In this document: positions 16,923-25,499 of the stretch, in pieces | Layout: the number at the start of each line of letters is the position of its first letter | Numbering within the stretch: position 1 is the first letter of the stretch | Origin: Saprospira grandis DSM 2844 | GTDB taxonomy: Bacteria > Bacteroidota > Bacteroidia > Chitinophagales > Saprospiraceae | NCBI RefSeq assembly: GCF_000275825.1 | Contig: NZ_JH719942.1 | Span: 4,290,326 to 4,354,325, forward strand | Length of the DNA: 64,000 nt | Direction of reading: 5' to 3' | Translations under genes and position numbers: made by a program | Notes under the pieces: generated by a model | Database searches by the model: none | What the model was told of the DNA's origin: nothing | Seen by the model: only the letters and a program-made list of their open reading frames with translations

Positions 16923-17678
16923 ATGTTTAATCTACTATCTAAATTTAGCCTAGCAATTGCTGCTTTTGCCTTGGTTTTTTCTATGGGCTCTTGTAAAAAA
17001 GACGATGAGGATACGGCCACAGACACAGACCTCAGCATGCACTTGCACTACAAAGTAGGTACAGAAGACTTTGCCTACGACCAAGTATATACCATTGACG
17101 GTGTAGCTGTGAAATTCACTTTGGCCCAGTTCTATGTTTCTGGAATCAATATTATGAATGATGATGGCGAGATGCACAGCTTTGACGACCTTTTCCTTTT
17201 GGCTAAACCCAGCCAGATGGATTATGCCCTAGGAACTGTACCCGCTAGCTTTGGCGACCATCTACATATGCTCAACTTTAACCTTGGGGTAGATTCTGTG
17301 ACCAACAGCCAAACAGAGGCTGATTTTACTAGCCGTGACGCCAATGATCCTTTGGCTGCGCAAAATCCAGGAATGCACTGGAGCTGGAACTCTGGATATA
17401 TCTTCATGAAGTTTGAGGGAGAAATCGACACAGATGGTGACGGTACTACCGATAGCACTGCACACTGGCATGTTGGTAAAAACAGCTTCTTGCGCGCTGT
17501 AGAGTTGACTGCTCATGAAGAAATGAACGAAAACCACACTATCAATGTAGAGCTAGATCTTTCTACTATCTTCACCAACACTAACTTGGCTACCGACTAC
17601 CAAACCATGACTATGGACAATATGCCTTTGGCTACTAAAGTGGCGGATAATATGGCGACTGCCTTTGGTGTAGAATAA
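16923..17678 (+). CDS. mbnP: MbnP-family copper-associated lipoprotein
   Basis: 251 aa. Lipoprotein signal with Cys at 24 (SMGSC). The body matches the MbnP family: an N-terminal LHYKVG strand, KFTLAQFYVSGI, a DDLFLL region, then GMHWSWNSGYIFMKFEG with the conserved His and Trp residues and a downstream STAHWHVG motif. MbnP proteins are periplasmic copper binders; published work on the methanobactin-associated pair shows that the partner diheme enzyme MbnH oxidises a Trp of MbnP. The mbnH homologue lies two genes downstream, so the pair is probably functional. No methanobactin precursor or biosynthesis gene is present, as is usual for stand-alone pairs. Confidence 0.88.
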   Translation: MFNLLSKFSLAIAAFALVFSMGSCKKDDEDTATDTDLSMHLHYKVGTEDFAYDQVYTIDGVAVKFTLAQFYVSGINIMNDDGEMHSFDDLFLLAKPSQMDYALGTVPASFGDHLHMLNFNLGVDSVTNSQTEADFTSRDANDPLAAQNPGMHWSWNSGYIFMKFEGEIDTDGDGTTDSTAHWHVGKNSFLRAVELTAHEEMNENHTINVELDLSTIFTNTNLATDYQTMTMDNMPLATKVADNMATAFGVE

Positions 17679-17774
17679 TTGGATGCTATTCGTTTGATGA
17701 TAGACTGAGGTTATACTTTAGTCATCTGGCCAGAGCGGGCGTTGGCCTGTTCTGGCTTTTTTAATTTTAAAACT

Positions 17775-18059
17775 ATGATCTATTTATTGTTAGCGCTTTT
17801 TGCTGTTGCCCTTTATGCGGGAACGGCTATTGGGGCAAAGATTTTATTCTTGCTTTTAGAAAAAGAAGCCCCTTTACCGGCCACTTCCTTTTGGCTGATT
17901 CACTTCTTAATGCTTGCCTTTTCTTCTTGGGCCATTTATGCGGTCAATAGTGGGCAGGCTTATGAATTGGCCCTAGGATTTTTGGGCCTCTCTATGGCCG
18001 TTTTCATGGCCCAAATGCTCAAAATTCGCCAAATTTTACTCCAATTGGCCAAAAAATAA
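17775..18059 (+). CDS. Small membrane protein between mbnP and mbnH
   Basis: 94 aa from ATG 17775; the frame extends upstream without a better start. Three predicted membrane helices (about 1-28, 40-57, 65-82) and a short basic tail. I do not recognise the family. Position between mbnP and mbnH, and 4 bp before the mbnH start, makes it part of the operon and a candidate accessory membrane protein. Confidence 0.7.
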   Translation: MIYLLLALFAVALYAGTAIGAKILFLLLEKEAPLPATSFWLIHFLMLAFSSWAIYAVNSGQAYELALGFLGLSMAVFMAQMLKIRQILLQLAKK

Positions 18060-18063
18060 GCCT

Positions 18064-19056
18064 ATGCGATACCTCCCCCTCTTATTCCTGAGCCTACTGC
18101 TACTGAGCAGCTGCCAAAAAGAAGAAAAAAGCTATGCCCTAGATCTGCCGCCCGGTTTTCCAGAAGTAGATCTGCCCGAGGACAATCTGCCCACGCCCCT
18201 AAGGGTAGAATTGGGCAAGCGGCTATTTTTTGACCCCATCTTGTCTAGAGATTCTAGCATTTCTTGTGGCTCTTGCCACTTTAGACAATTGGGCTTTGCC
18301 GACGATCGAGTAATTTCGCCAGGTATAGAGGGGCGCTTGGGCTTACGCAATGCGCCTATTTTGACCAACCTCATTTATCGAGAAAACTTTTTCTTTGATG
18401 GAGGGGTGCCCAACTTAGAGCTACAGGTGGTGGCCCCCGTAGAAGATGAAAACGAGATGGATTTTCATTTGGGAGGCGTAGTGGAGCGGCTCGCTCGACA
18501 TCCGGAATATGCCGCCCTTTTAGAAAAGGCTTATCCGGGCAAACCGCTTACTTTTGCCTTTACTCGAGCCATTGCGAGCTATGAAAGGACATTGCTCTCG
18601 GGCCAATCTGCCTTTGATCGCTACTATTATCAGGGCGATAGCAATGCCTTGGGTAGCCAAGAAAAAAGAGGCTGGCAGCTTTTTCAGGACAAAGGCTGTA
18701 GAGACTGCCATAGCGGCCCCAACTTCTCCAATGAAGAATTTATCAATATTGGCCTTTATGCCGATTATGACTATAATGGAGACCCTGGCCGCCGAAGAGT
18801 GACCGCCTTAGATAGCGATATTGGCCAATTTAAGGTCCCTAGCCTTCGCAATATTGCCCTTACGGCCCCCTATATGCATGATGGCAGCATGCAAAGCCTT
18901 GAGGAAGTGGTAGATTTCTTTGCCTCTGGCGGAAAAGCCCACTTTAATAAGAGCTCCCAAATGCAAGCCTTTGCGCTATCGGCCCAAGAAAAAGCCGATC
19001 TAATCGCCTTTTTGGAAAGCTTGACCGATTGGGATTTTGTGCAGGGAACAGACTAA
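18064..19056 (+). CDS. mbnH: MbnH/MauG-type diheme cytochrome c peroxidase
   Basis: 330 aa. Lipoprotein signal with Cys at 17. Two c-type heme sites are visible, CGSCH at 68-72 and CRDCH at 212-216, placing it in the bacterial diheme peroxidase/MauG superfamily (LGKRLFFDPILS and PSLRNIALTAPYMHDG are typical). Beside an MbnP gene it is best read as MbnH, which forms high-valent iron and oxidises a Trp on MbnP rather than detoxifying peroxide. Ordinary CcpA activity cannot be excluded by sequence alone. Length is typical. A strong terminator follows. Confidence 0.9.
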   Translation: MRYLPLLFLSLLLLSSCQKEEKSYALDLPPGFPEVDLPEDNLPTPLRVELGKRLFFDPILSRDSSISCGSCHFRQLGFADDRVISPGIEGRLGLRNAPILTNLIYRENFFFDGGVPNLELQVVAPVEDENEMDFHLGGVVERLARHPEYAALLEKAYPGKPLTFAFTRAIASYERTLLSGQSAFDRYYYQGDSNALGSQEKRGWQLFQDKGCRDCHSGPNFSNEEFINIGLYADYDYNGDPGRRRVTALDSDIGQFKVPSLRNIALTAPYMHDGSMQSLEEVVDFFASGGKAHFNKSSQMQAFALSAQEKADLIAFLESLTDWDFVQGTD

Positions 19057-19061
19057 AAAGA

Positions 19062-19095
19062 AAAAGGGCCGAAAACCTATGGTTTTCGGCCCTTT
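19062..19095 (+). terminator. Bidirectional intrinsic terminator
   Basis: AAAGGGCCGAAAACC pairs with GGTTTTCGGCCCTTT around TAT. Serves the convergent mbnH operon and the 19102-19893 gene. Confidence 0.9.
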
Positions 19096-19101
19096 GCTTA
19101 T

Positions 19102-19893
19102 TTAAATCTTCAGATCTTGCTCTCTGAGCACATAACTAATTTTGCCTTTTTGCTCATCGATATCCAAGAAAAAGACACCCTTATCATAAAGTTCATCTAG
19201 GCGGTCTTGGGCCTCGTCTAAGCTGCTTTTGGTGGTTAAGCAAAGCTGGCTGGCGGTTAGCTTGCCGCCATGCTCTATAGCCAGCTTAAGCAAGCTGGCA
19301 TCATCTAGTTCTATACGCTCTGCTTCTACCTCTTGGGCCAATTTAAAATTGCCTTTTAGCTCTTGCTCCTTAAAGCTATAATAGCGCTGAAAATGCCCGT
19401 CATAGTAGCTTTTTAGAAGGTCTGCTTTCACCCATTCTTTGAGCAATTTTCGGGCTTCATGGAGCTCTAGATCAAAAACCCAGACCAATTCGGCCACATT
19501 GATTTCTCGGCCAGTGTGCAAGGGCCGAAAAGCCGCTAATAACTCCTTAGGCGATTTATTGGCCCTAGATAAAGGGCGATCTAAGGGCGCTAAATTGGCC
19601 TTGAGTTGATATAACACCTTATCCGAGCCATCATAAAGGCTCCGAAAAGCGGATAAATTTATCCAGGCTTGCATGCGCAAACTCAACTCCGCAGAGGTCA
19701 AAGAGGACATCGTTTGAAGCTGAGGAATACTCAATACATAATTGTTCATGGCAAAAGCCCCTAGCAACTCTCTATCCGACAATTTACTGAGCGATCGCTT
19801 TCTCGTGCGATTATAATAGCGCAGTAAAATATGCAGAGAGAAAAAAGTAGTGACTACCATAACGGTAATTAAAATAACAGCTAGTCTTCCCAT
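19102..19893 (-). CDS. Membrane-anchored protein with winged-helix-like modules, unknown function
   Basis: 263 aa. One N-terminal membrane helix (about 5-27) followed by a basic stretch (NRTRKRSLSK). The rest seems to hold two or three helical modules of winged-helix character, for example INVAELVWVFDLELHEARKL and DASLLKLAIEHGGKLTASQL, the latter like a DNA- or protein-binding wHTH. The start overlaps the helicase stop (TAATG), so translation is coupled to the helicase. A role near DNA is possible but only inferred. Confidence 0.75.
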   Translation of the reverse strand: MGRLAVILITVMVVTTFFSLHILLRYYNRTRKRSLSKLSDRELLGAFAMNNYVLSIPQLQTMSSLTSAELSLRMQAWINLSAFRSLYDGSDKVLYQLKANLAPLDRPLSRANKSPKELLAAFRPLHTGREINVAELVWVFDLELHEARKLLKEWVKADLLKSYYDGHFQRYYSFKEQELKGNFKLAQEVEAERIELDDASLLKLAIEHGGKLTASQLCLTTKSSLDEAQDRLDELYDKGVFFLDIDEQKGKISYVLREQDLKI

Positions 19894-22172
19894 TAGTCTA
19901 TAATCATAAGTTTGGCGTATTTAAGCATAATGCGTTTTTCGCCAATTCGTTCACCAAATAAGATCGTGGCCACTTTTTTGTCGCCGCCGTCTACTGCTAT
20001 AATTTTGCCCTTGCCAAAGCGCTCATGCATGACTTTTACGCCAGGAAGAAGCTTTTGCACGGGGCTGGGCCGAAAATCTTTGATTTTTGGCAGCTCGCTC
20101 TTGCGCAATTGTCGGCCAGAATTGGCCATTGGGCGGCTATTTTGATAGCGCTTCACCCCCGAAACCGTTGCCCGATTGCCCATCGGTTGGGCCAAAGCTA
20201 AACAAGAAGGCGAAATCTCCTCTAAAAAACGGCTAGAGTTATTGTACTGCATTTTGCCAAAACGATAGCGGCTAGAAGCATAAGATAGGGTCAGGTACTG
20301 CTCCGCCCGAGTAATGGCCACATAAAATAAGCGGCGCTCTTCATCAGTGGCCGAGCGGCTATCTTGAGCTTTTAAGGCCATGGTAGAGGGAAATAAATTC
20401 TCTTCTAGGCCCACAATAAAGACAGCGGGAAACTCTAGCCCCTTAGCAGCATGTACCGACATCAACTTGACGCGATCGTTTTCATTGGCATCATTGTCAA
20501 AGTCAGTAATTAGAGCAATATTTTGTAGGTAGCTGGTCAAACTTTTATCCAGTACATCATCAAGCAGCTCATCCACCTCATCTTCTTCTACAAAAGACTT
20601 GATGCCATCCAGAAGCTCCTGAACATTATCTACCCGAGCTTTTCCCTCTGCCGTTTTATCCTTTTTGAGCTGATCGTTAATGCCTGTCATCCGCACCACT
20701 CTTTTGGCCAGCTCATAGGCATCATCATCCTTGGCCCAACGCTGAAAGGTTTCAATCATGGCCACAAATTCCACCATAGAGCGGCCAGCACGACCCCCAA
20801 CGCCCAATTGTGGCGCAGCCTTCAAAGCCTCCCAAAGGCCCAAACCTCTTTCAGCCGCAGCATTTCGGAGCTTGCTCAAACTCGTATCGCCAATACCTCT
20901 TGTTGGATAATTGACAATTCTAGCCAAAGCTTCCTCATCTTTAGGGTTGATGATGGTCCGCAAATAAGAAAGGGTATCCTTCACCTCCTTGCGCTCATAA
21001 AACGACATGCCCCCATAGACCTTATAAGCCAAACGCTTGTTCTTCAAAGCTTCTTCAAACACCCTCGACTGCGCATTGACCCGATACAAAATCGCAAAGT
21101 CTTCATTCTTCAAATGCAGGCGATTTTTCATCTCCACAATAGATTCGGCCACCAAACGCGCCTCTTCCTTATCCGTTACGGCCCGCATCACCTTAATCTG
21201 CTCGCCCGTTCCCTTATCCGTAAAGATTTTCTTCCGAATCTGCTTGCTATTATAGGCAATTACATCATTGGCCGCCTGCACAATATAGTTGGTCGAGCGG
21301 TAGTTTTGCTCCAATTTATAGACGACTAATTCAGGATAATCTCGCTCAAAATCCAAAATATTCTGAATGGTCGCTCCCCGAAAAGCATAAATCGACTGCG
21401 CATCATCGCCTACCACACAAATATTTCTGGGGCTGCCCGGATAATTCACCAGCAACTGGATGATTCCATACTGCAAAGAGTTGGTATCCTGAAACTCATC
21501 TACCAAAACGTATTTAAATTTCTTGCGGTACTTTTCTACCACATTGTCGGGATTCTGATCGAGCAATCGATGCATCTGATACAATAAATCATCAAAATCC
21601 ATGGCGCCAGATTGAGCGCATTTCTTTACATAAAGGTCATAGATTTTATAGACATAAGGCATTTTGGCCGACTTATCCTGTATGATTCTGTCTGGATCAG
21701 TCGCATAAGCCTGTGGCGAAACCAATTGGTTTTTAGCCATAGAAATCCGACTATAGACCTTATTGGCAGAGTACACCTTAGGGTCCAAACCCTGCGCCTT
21801 AATAATAGCCGTAATGGCGCTTTTGGCATCCGCAGCATCATAAATCGAAAAATTGGAGGGAAAACCAATTTTCTCGGCCTCCGAACGCAAAATCCGAGCA
21901 AAAATCGAGTGGAAAGTCCCGGCCCAAATCTGATTGGCCTTATCGCCCACCACCCCAGAAATCCGCTCTTTCATTTCTCGCGCCGCCTTGTTCGTAAAGG
22001 TCAGGGCCAAAATTTCCCAAGGCGGAATCCCCGTTTTAACCAAATGCGCAATGCGATAGGTCAATACCCGCGTTTTTCCCGACCCAGGGCCAGCAATCAC
22101 CAGCAAGGCGCCGTTAATATGCGTGACCGCCTTATATTGTATATCGTTTAATCCTGATAAATAATCACTCAT
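19893..22172 (-). CDS. uvrD: UvrD/PcrA-type SF1A DNA helicase
   Basis: 759 aa. All SF1A motifs are seen: Q-motif GLNDIQYKAV, Walker A AGPGSGKTRVLTYRIAHL, Ia TFTNKAAREMKERI, motif II VLVDEFQDTNSLQY, III VVGDDAQSIYAFRGA, IV KLEQNYRSTNYIVQ, V KLMSVHAAKGLEFPAVFIVG and VI RRLFYVAITRAEQYL. The C-terminal tail carries a Tudor-like PcrA domain (VMHERFGKGKIIAVDGG). It unwinds DNA 3'-5' in repair and replication restart. Coupled by TAATG to the downstream membrane protein. Repeat R8 begins 54 bp from its start. Confidence 0.95.
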   Translation of the reverse strand: MSDYLSGLNDIQYKAVTHINGALLVIAGPGSGKTRVLTYRIAHLVKTGIPPWEILALTFTNKAAREMKERISGVVGDKANQIWAGTFHSIFARILRSEAEKIGFPSNFSIYDAADAKSAITAIIKAQGLDPKVYSANKVYSRISMAKNQLVSPQAYATDPDRIIQDKSAKMPYVYKIYDLYVKKCAQSGAMDFDDLLYQMHRLLDQNPDNVVEKYRKKFKYVLVDEFQDTNSLQYGIIQLLVNYPGSPRNICVVGDDAQSIYAFRGATIQNILDFERDYPELVVYKLEQNYRSTNYIVQAANDVIAYNSKQIRKKIFTDKGTGEQIKVMRAVTDKEEARLVAESIVEMKNRLHLKNEDFAILYRVNAQSRVFEEALKNKRLAYKVYGGMSFYERKEVKDTLSYLRTIINPKDEEALARIVNYPTRGIGDTSLSKLRNAAAERGLGLWEALKAAPQLGVGGRAGRSMVEFVAMIETFQRWAKDDDAYELAKRVVRMTGINDQLKKDKTAEGKARVDNVQELLDGIKSFVEEDEVDELLDDVLDKSLTSYLQNIALITDFDNDANENDRVKLMSVHAAKGLEFPAVFIVGLEENLFPSTMALKAQDSRSATDEERRLFYVAITRAEQYLTLSYASSRYRFGKMQYNNSSRFLEEISPSCLALAQPMGNRATVSGVKRYQNSRPMANSGRQLRKSELPKIKDFRPSPVQKLLPGVKVMHERFGKGKIIAVDGGDKKVATILFGERIGEKRIMLKYAKLMIID

Positions 22173-22225
22173 TTTTTTCTTTCTTCTCGGTTTGCAAAAA
22201 CAATCTGCTCCTCAAATGTCTGTTA

Positions 22226-22478
22226 TTTTTTGGGGCCTCCTGCCTCCGGCAGGCGCTACGTTTCGGGGCTCGCTATTCGCTCGGCCCTGCGGCGGCGGCG
22301 CCGCCTTGGTCTGGCCTTCGGCCACCCCTACACATCGCTAGGCCTGCGGCTCGCTTCGCTCGCCTGCCCACCGCAAGTTTGCCCCTCCACATCGGTTACT
22401 CCCTTTGGTCGTCGAACGGCGCCCTAAGGGCTTGTTGTGGCCTGCGGCTCGCTTCGCTCGCCTGCCCACCGCAATTGG
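22226..22478 (+). repeat. R8: GC-rich hairpin repeat, subtype II, followed by module B
   Basis: T-run, GGGGCCTCCTGCC with complementary arm GGCAGGCGC, TACGTTTCGGGGCTCGC, CTCGGCCC, second arm GGCGGC/GCCGCC, GGTCTGGCC, CACATCGCTAGGCC. A GTCGTCGAA block (22394-22440) lies downstream between two copies of CCTGCGGCTCGCTTCGCTCG. Remaining bases to 22655 show nothing more. One of two subtype II/V copies on the plus strand. Confidence 0.88.
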
Positions 22479-22655
22479 TCCAAGCCTTGATAGAGATGAA
22501 CCATCAGGGGGCAAAACTGTTTGCATAGACAGAATCAGCATAAAGCTGGCCCAAAATTACGACCAATCCAATAAAAAAGCGACCCTAAAGGAAGCTACTT
22601 CCAAAAAAAAATAGGTTTGCCTTATTTAAAAAATAACTAGGATTTGCCAATATAT

Positions 22656-23279
22656 ATGAGTTTATGGAACCAAATTAAAGGGCTTTTTGCAGAGAACAAA
22701 ATACAACAGCCTGAAAATAAACGCCCTAGCCAAGAAAAGCTAATTCGGCACGAACCACTAGACCGAAAAGAAAACTTTTTGGCCTACTTTCAAAAATGGC
22801 TAGCCTCTAACACCAAAGAGCAAATGCTCGATTGGCTCTTTGCCCAATATCAGGACCACTGCTGCTGCGGCCAAGCCGAAGCAGCCATCCACTTTATGAT
22901 TATCCCTTCCGTTAGTGGCTTTGTCATCCACTTTGATGAAACCCGCTGGCGCCCTATGGACTTTGAGTGCCTCTTTGACTTTTTTAAGCTGCAGTTTAAA
23001 CAAACAGGCTATCGCCTACAACTAGCCGAAATCAAAGTAACAGAAAGAGATGGCTTTCAAGAAGAAGTGGCCCGCTATTACCTCAAGCCCCCCAGAGAAT
23101 TTGGCCTAGCCTACGGAGAACAAATGGACCAAATTTTTGGCAATATTATGCTTACCCTTACCAAAGTTAATGAACAAATGATTAACTTGAAGCTGAGCGC
23201 CACCTCTTATAATGATCACTTATATAAAGCCCCCAAAGACTTCTCGGCGCTGATGCAAGACATTTGTGAGGCTTATTAA
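22656..23279 (+). CDS. Cytoplasmic protein of unknown function
   Basis: 207 aa from ATG 22656. No signal peptide or membrane helix. Mixed alpha/beta with a CCCGQ segment near 70 and a strand-rich centre (FMIIPSVSGFVIHFDETRW); sequence reads as a genuine globular protein but I do not recognise a family. Followed 21 bp later by a small lipoprotein gene; both lie within the R8-R9 bracket. Confidence 0.7.
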   Translation: MSLWNQIKGLFAENKIQQPENKRPSQEKLIRHEPLDRKENFLAYFQKWLASNTKEQMLDWLFAQYQDHCCCGQAEAAIHFMIIPSVSGFVIHFDETRWRPMDFECLFDFFKLQFKQTGYRLQLAEIKVTERDGFQEEVARYYLKPPREFGLAYGEQMDQIFGNIMLTLTKVNEQMINLKLSATSYNDHLYKAPKDFSALMQDICEAY

Positions 23280-23300
23280 CTACCCTTCAACCCTTTTTAG

Positions 23301-23636
23301 ATGTTATCTAAACTTATGTTTCCGCTGCTATTCCTTAGCTTCCTTTTAGTGACCGCTTGTAGTAGCTTTGAAAAAGAACAACTTGTTGGCAGCTGGCAAA
23401 ATGAATTGATCTTTGTTAAATTTCAGGCCAATGATAGCATGCAGCTAAAGCTTGGCGGCGACAATGTTCAGAAAGGAACCTACCACATTTTTGGCAACAC
23501 CATTGAATTGATCAACCCAGAAGGGAAGGTTAGCCTCAATATGTCGGTAGTCAAAATTGAAAATGATAGCCTTTACATCAATATGATGAAAACGGGCAGC
23601 GATAATATCAAGGCCTTGGCTAGAGTGAAAGAGTAA
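23301..23636 (+). CDS. Small lipocalin-like lipoprotein
   Basis: 111 aa. Lipoprotein signal with Cys at 20 (LVTAC). The mature part starts EKEQLVGSWQ, the GSW motif that opens small lipocalin-like domains, and continues as alternating short strands (YHIFGNTIELIN, NMSVVKIENDSLYI). Function unknown; probably binds a small hydrophobic ligand or is a structural envelope protein. Ends with a strong terminator. Confidence 0.75.
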   Translation: MLSKLMFPLLFLSFLLVTACSSFEKEQLVGSWQNELIFVKFQANDSMQLKLGGDNVQKGTYHIFGNTIELINPEGKVSLNMSVVKIENDSLYINMMKTGSDNIKALARVKE

Positions 23637-23659
23637 GCCTAGCTTGGCCCTCAAGCAAC

Positions 23660-23698
23660 AAGCCCCCTGAGCGATAGCTCAGGGGGCTTGTCTTTTAT
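23660..23698 (+). terminator. Intrinsic terminator
   Basis: AAGCCCCCTGAGC pairs with GCTCAGGGGGCTT around GATA, then a T-rich run. Confidence 0.88.
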
Positions 23699-23700
23699 TG

Positions 23701-23851
23701 GCCCCTTAGGGCCAAGGCGCAAATGGCCTAGCGATGCGGCGGGGTGGCCGTCAGGCCAGACCAAGGTGGCGTAGCCACCGAAGGGCCGAGCAGCCCTGCG
23801 AGCCCCAAAGCGTAGCGCCGCAAGGCCGCAGGCCGCAGCGGAGGCCCCAAA
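23701..23851 (-). repeat. R9: GC-rich hairpin repeat, subtype II
   Basis: Minus-strand reading: GGGGCCTCCGCTGCGGCC, GCGCTACGCTTTGGGGCTCGC, AGGGCTGCTCGGCCC, second arm GGTGGC/GCCACC with loop TAC, GGTCTGGCC, CGCATCGCTAGGCC, last arm GGCCCTAAGGGGCC. Outer end 10 bp from the vWA gene stop. Confidence 0.9.
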
Positions 23852-23861
23852 TCTTTAAAAA

Positions 23862-25352
23862 CTAAGGATTCAATAAAATAAAATCTTTGCCTGATTTGCG
23901 GAAGCGCTGTGGACCGATTTTTAGGGTTTCGCCCTCTTGCATCTCACTTAGGTTGAGGTACTCGCCCTCTAGGGTGTAGATGGAGCCGCCGGTTCGGCTA
24001 GCGATGCGAATATAATCTACGCCCACCTGGCCCTCCTTGCCGGTTTCGCAGATGAGGACGTCTATTTTTTTGCCCATTTTTTCAATTTTTCGGAGTAGCG
24101 GCATATCGCGTACTCGGGCAAAATTATCGGCAATGAGGAGCACGCCCGTACAATCGGGATAGCGGCCCAAACCGGCCAGTACGGCCTCCAAATCATTTTC
24201 GGAAGGGCGGCCACCACGGCCTGCCTTCATGGCCGAAAAAGCCACCTCCTTGATGCGATCGGGAGAAGGCGAACCCACGAAATAGGTTCCGCCAGAGCGG
24301 CCCAGCATGCCATCGGGATGATCGTCGCCATCATTGAAAAAGAGGTACTTTTTGCTACTATCCATTTTGGCCTGTGATTGAATGAAAATCAGGGTTTGAG
24401 TGATATAAGGGTACATACTGCCCGTTACATCTTGGACAATCAGGTGGCCCGACCAATCTTCGGCTTTTTCAGTGAGGTATTTATAGACCACCGTATCGCT
24501 ATCGAGTTGTTCTAGGGCCTCGGAAATAGAGGCGGCAGAGGGCGGCTCGCGGTAAGCGACCTTTCTTTCGCTTAGTTTTACCTCCTTGACCTTTTTGGTG
24601 ACATACTGTTTTGGGCGTTTTTTTCCAAACAGGCCCTTTTTCTTATTATAGCGTTTGCCCGTTTTTCGTTTTTTGGGGTTACTGTGTAGGTATTTGCCGG
24701 TCCAAGTTCGTTTTTCCACCCATTCGATGGTAGAATCTTGGACCGTTTTATAGGCCGTTTTGCCCAGAGCTGCATCCATCGTTCGTTCAATAAAGGCAAT
24801 TTCTTCTTCTGGGGGCAAAAGGCGGCTGCTGGGGCGATCTACTCGGACATCATCTACTGTGCGCAGGATGCTGCCATCTTCTGCGGTAAGGCGGTGCGGT
24901 TTGAGATAAATGACGAAGCCGTGAAAATAGGTCTGGGCCGTGGCATAATCGCTAGCGCCATCTTGGGCCACTAATCGCCATTCGATGAGGTTAGACTTAA
25001 ACGCTTGTGGAAAAAACCAATGCAGCATTTCGTAGCGGTCCTCATTGAGTTTTACCTGATCGAAGCTTTTATCTTGTCGAAAAACGGTATAAACCAAATC
25101 AATGCGCTCCACAATGGTATCGGTCAGGCTATTAATCAGCGCCTTATCTTCTGGTGTAAAGATAAAGCGGGCATAGCGCATGGGAAAATAGAGAATGTAA
25201 GGACTTTGGCGGCTGGTATCAAACTGCGCAATGAGCTCCTCGGGTTCTTCGGCCAGCATTCTGGGCGTAACGACTAAGGTGTCTTCACTGGCCATCTTTT
25301 GGGCCGAAAGTGGCAGGGCCAGTAACAATAGAAAAAACAAATAGTAAGGCAT
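23862..25352 (-). CDS. Exported vWA-like protein with basic linker
   Basis: 496 aa. Signal peptide (to LPLSAQK). Residues about 25-220 form an N-terminal region of unknown fold. A strongly basic linker follows (about 225-270, KKRKTGKRYNKKK and KKRPKQYVTKKVK). The C-terminal half (about 305-470) looks like a von Willebrand A domain with a metal site of the DxTGS type (QDVTGSMYPYI), a GLGRYPDCTGVLLIADN strand and CETGKEGQVGVDYI. Such domains mediate metal-dependent adhesion or scaffolding in the periplasm. No partner is evident. The divergent CHAT gene starts 147 bp away. Confidence 0.7.
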   Translation of the reverse strand: MPYYLFFLLLLALPLSAQKMASEDTLVVTPRMLAEEPEELIAQFDTSRQSPYILYFPMRYARFIFTPEDKALINSLTDTIVERIDLVYTVFRQDKSFDQVKLNEDRYEMLHWFFPQAFKSNLIEWRLVAQDGASDYATAQTYFHGFVIYLKPHRLTAEDGSILRTVDDVRVDRPSSRLLPPEEEIAFIERTMDAALGKTAYKTVQDSTIEWVEKRTWTGKYLHSNPKKRKTGKRYNKKKGLFGKKRPKQYVTKKVKEVKLSERKVAYREPPSAASISEALEQLDSDTVVYKYLTEKAEDWSGHLIVQDVTGSMYPYITQTLIFIQSQAKMDSSKKYLFFNDGDDHPDGMLGRSGGTYFVGSPSPDRIKEVAFSAMKAGRGGRPSENDLEAVLAGLGRYPDCTGVLLIADNFARVRDMPLLRKIEKMGKKIDVLICETGKEGQVGVDYIRIASRTGGSIYTLEGEYLNLSEMQEGETLKIGPQRFRKSGKDFILLNP

Positions 25353-25443
25353 AAAACTCTTTTAGGTGATTTGCCCAAAGATACTATTTTTAGTTTTGCC
25401 CCCCGAATAGATAGGTTAAAGGGGGGGAAATAATTGGCTAGAG

Positions 25444-25477
25444 TTGGCCGCAAATCCCTGAATAGCTTGTACCTTTG
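25444..25477 (+). promoter_or_regulatory. Bacteroidota-type promoter of the CHAT gene
   Basis: TTGG at 25444 and TACCTTTG at 25470 are 22 bases apart, matching TTG / TAnnTTTG, and the element ends 22 bases before the ATG. Confidence 0.6.
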
Positions 25478-25499
25478 TGCAGACAAAACAAACAAGCCC

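Noticed and set aside
16923..19056. Methanobactin biosynthesis locus.
   Set aside because: Only the mbnP/mbnH pair is present; no precursor peptide, mbnB or mbnC homologue was found.
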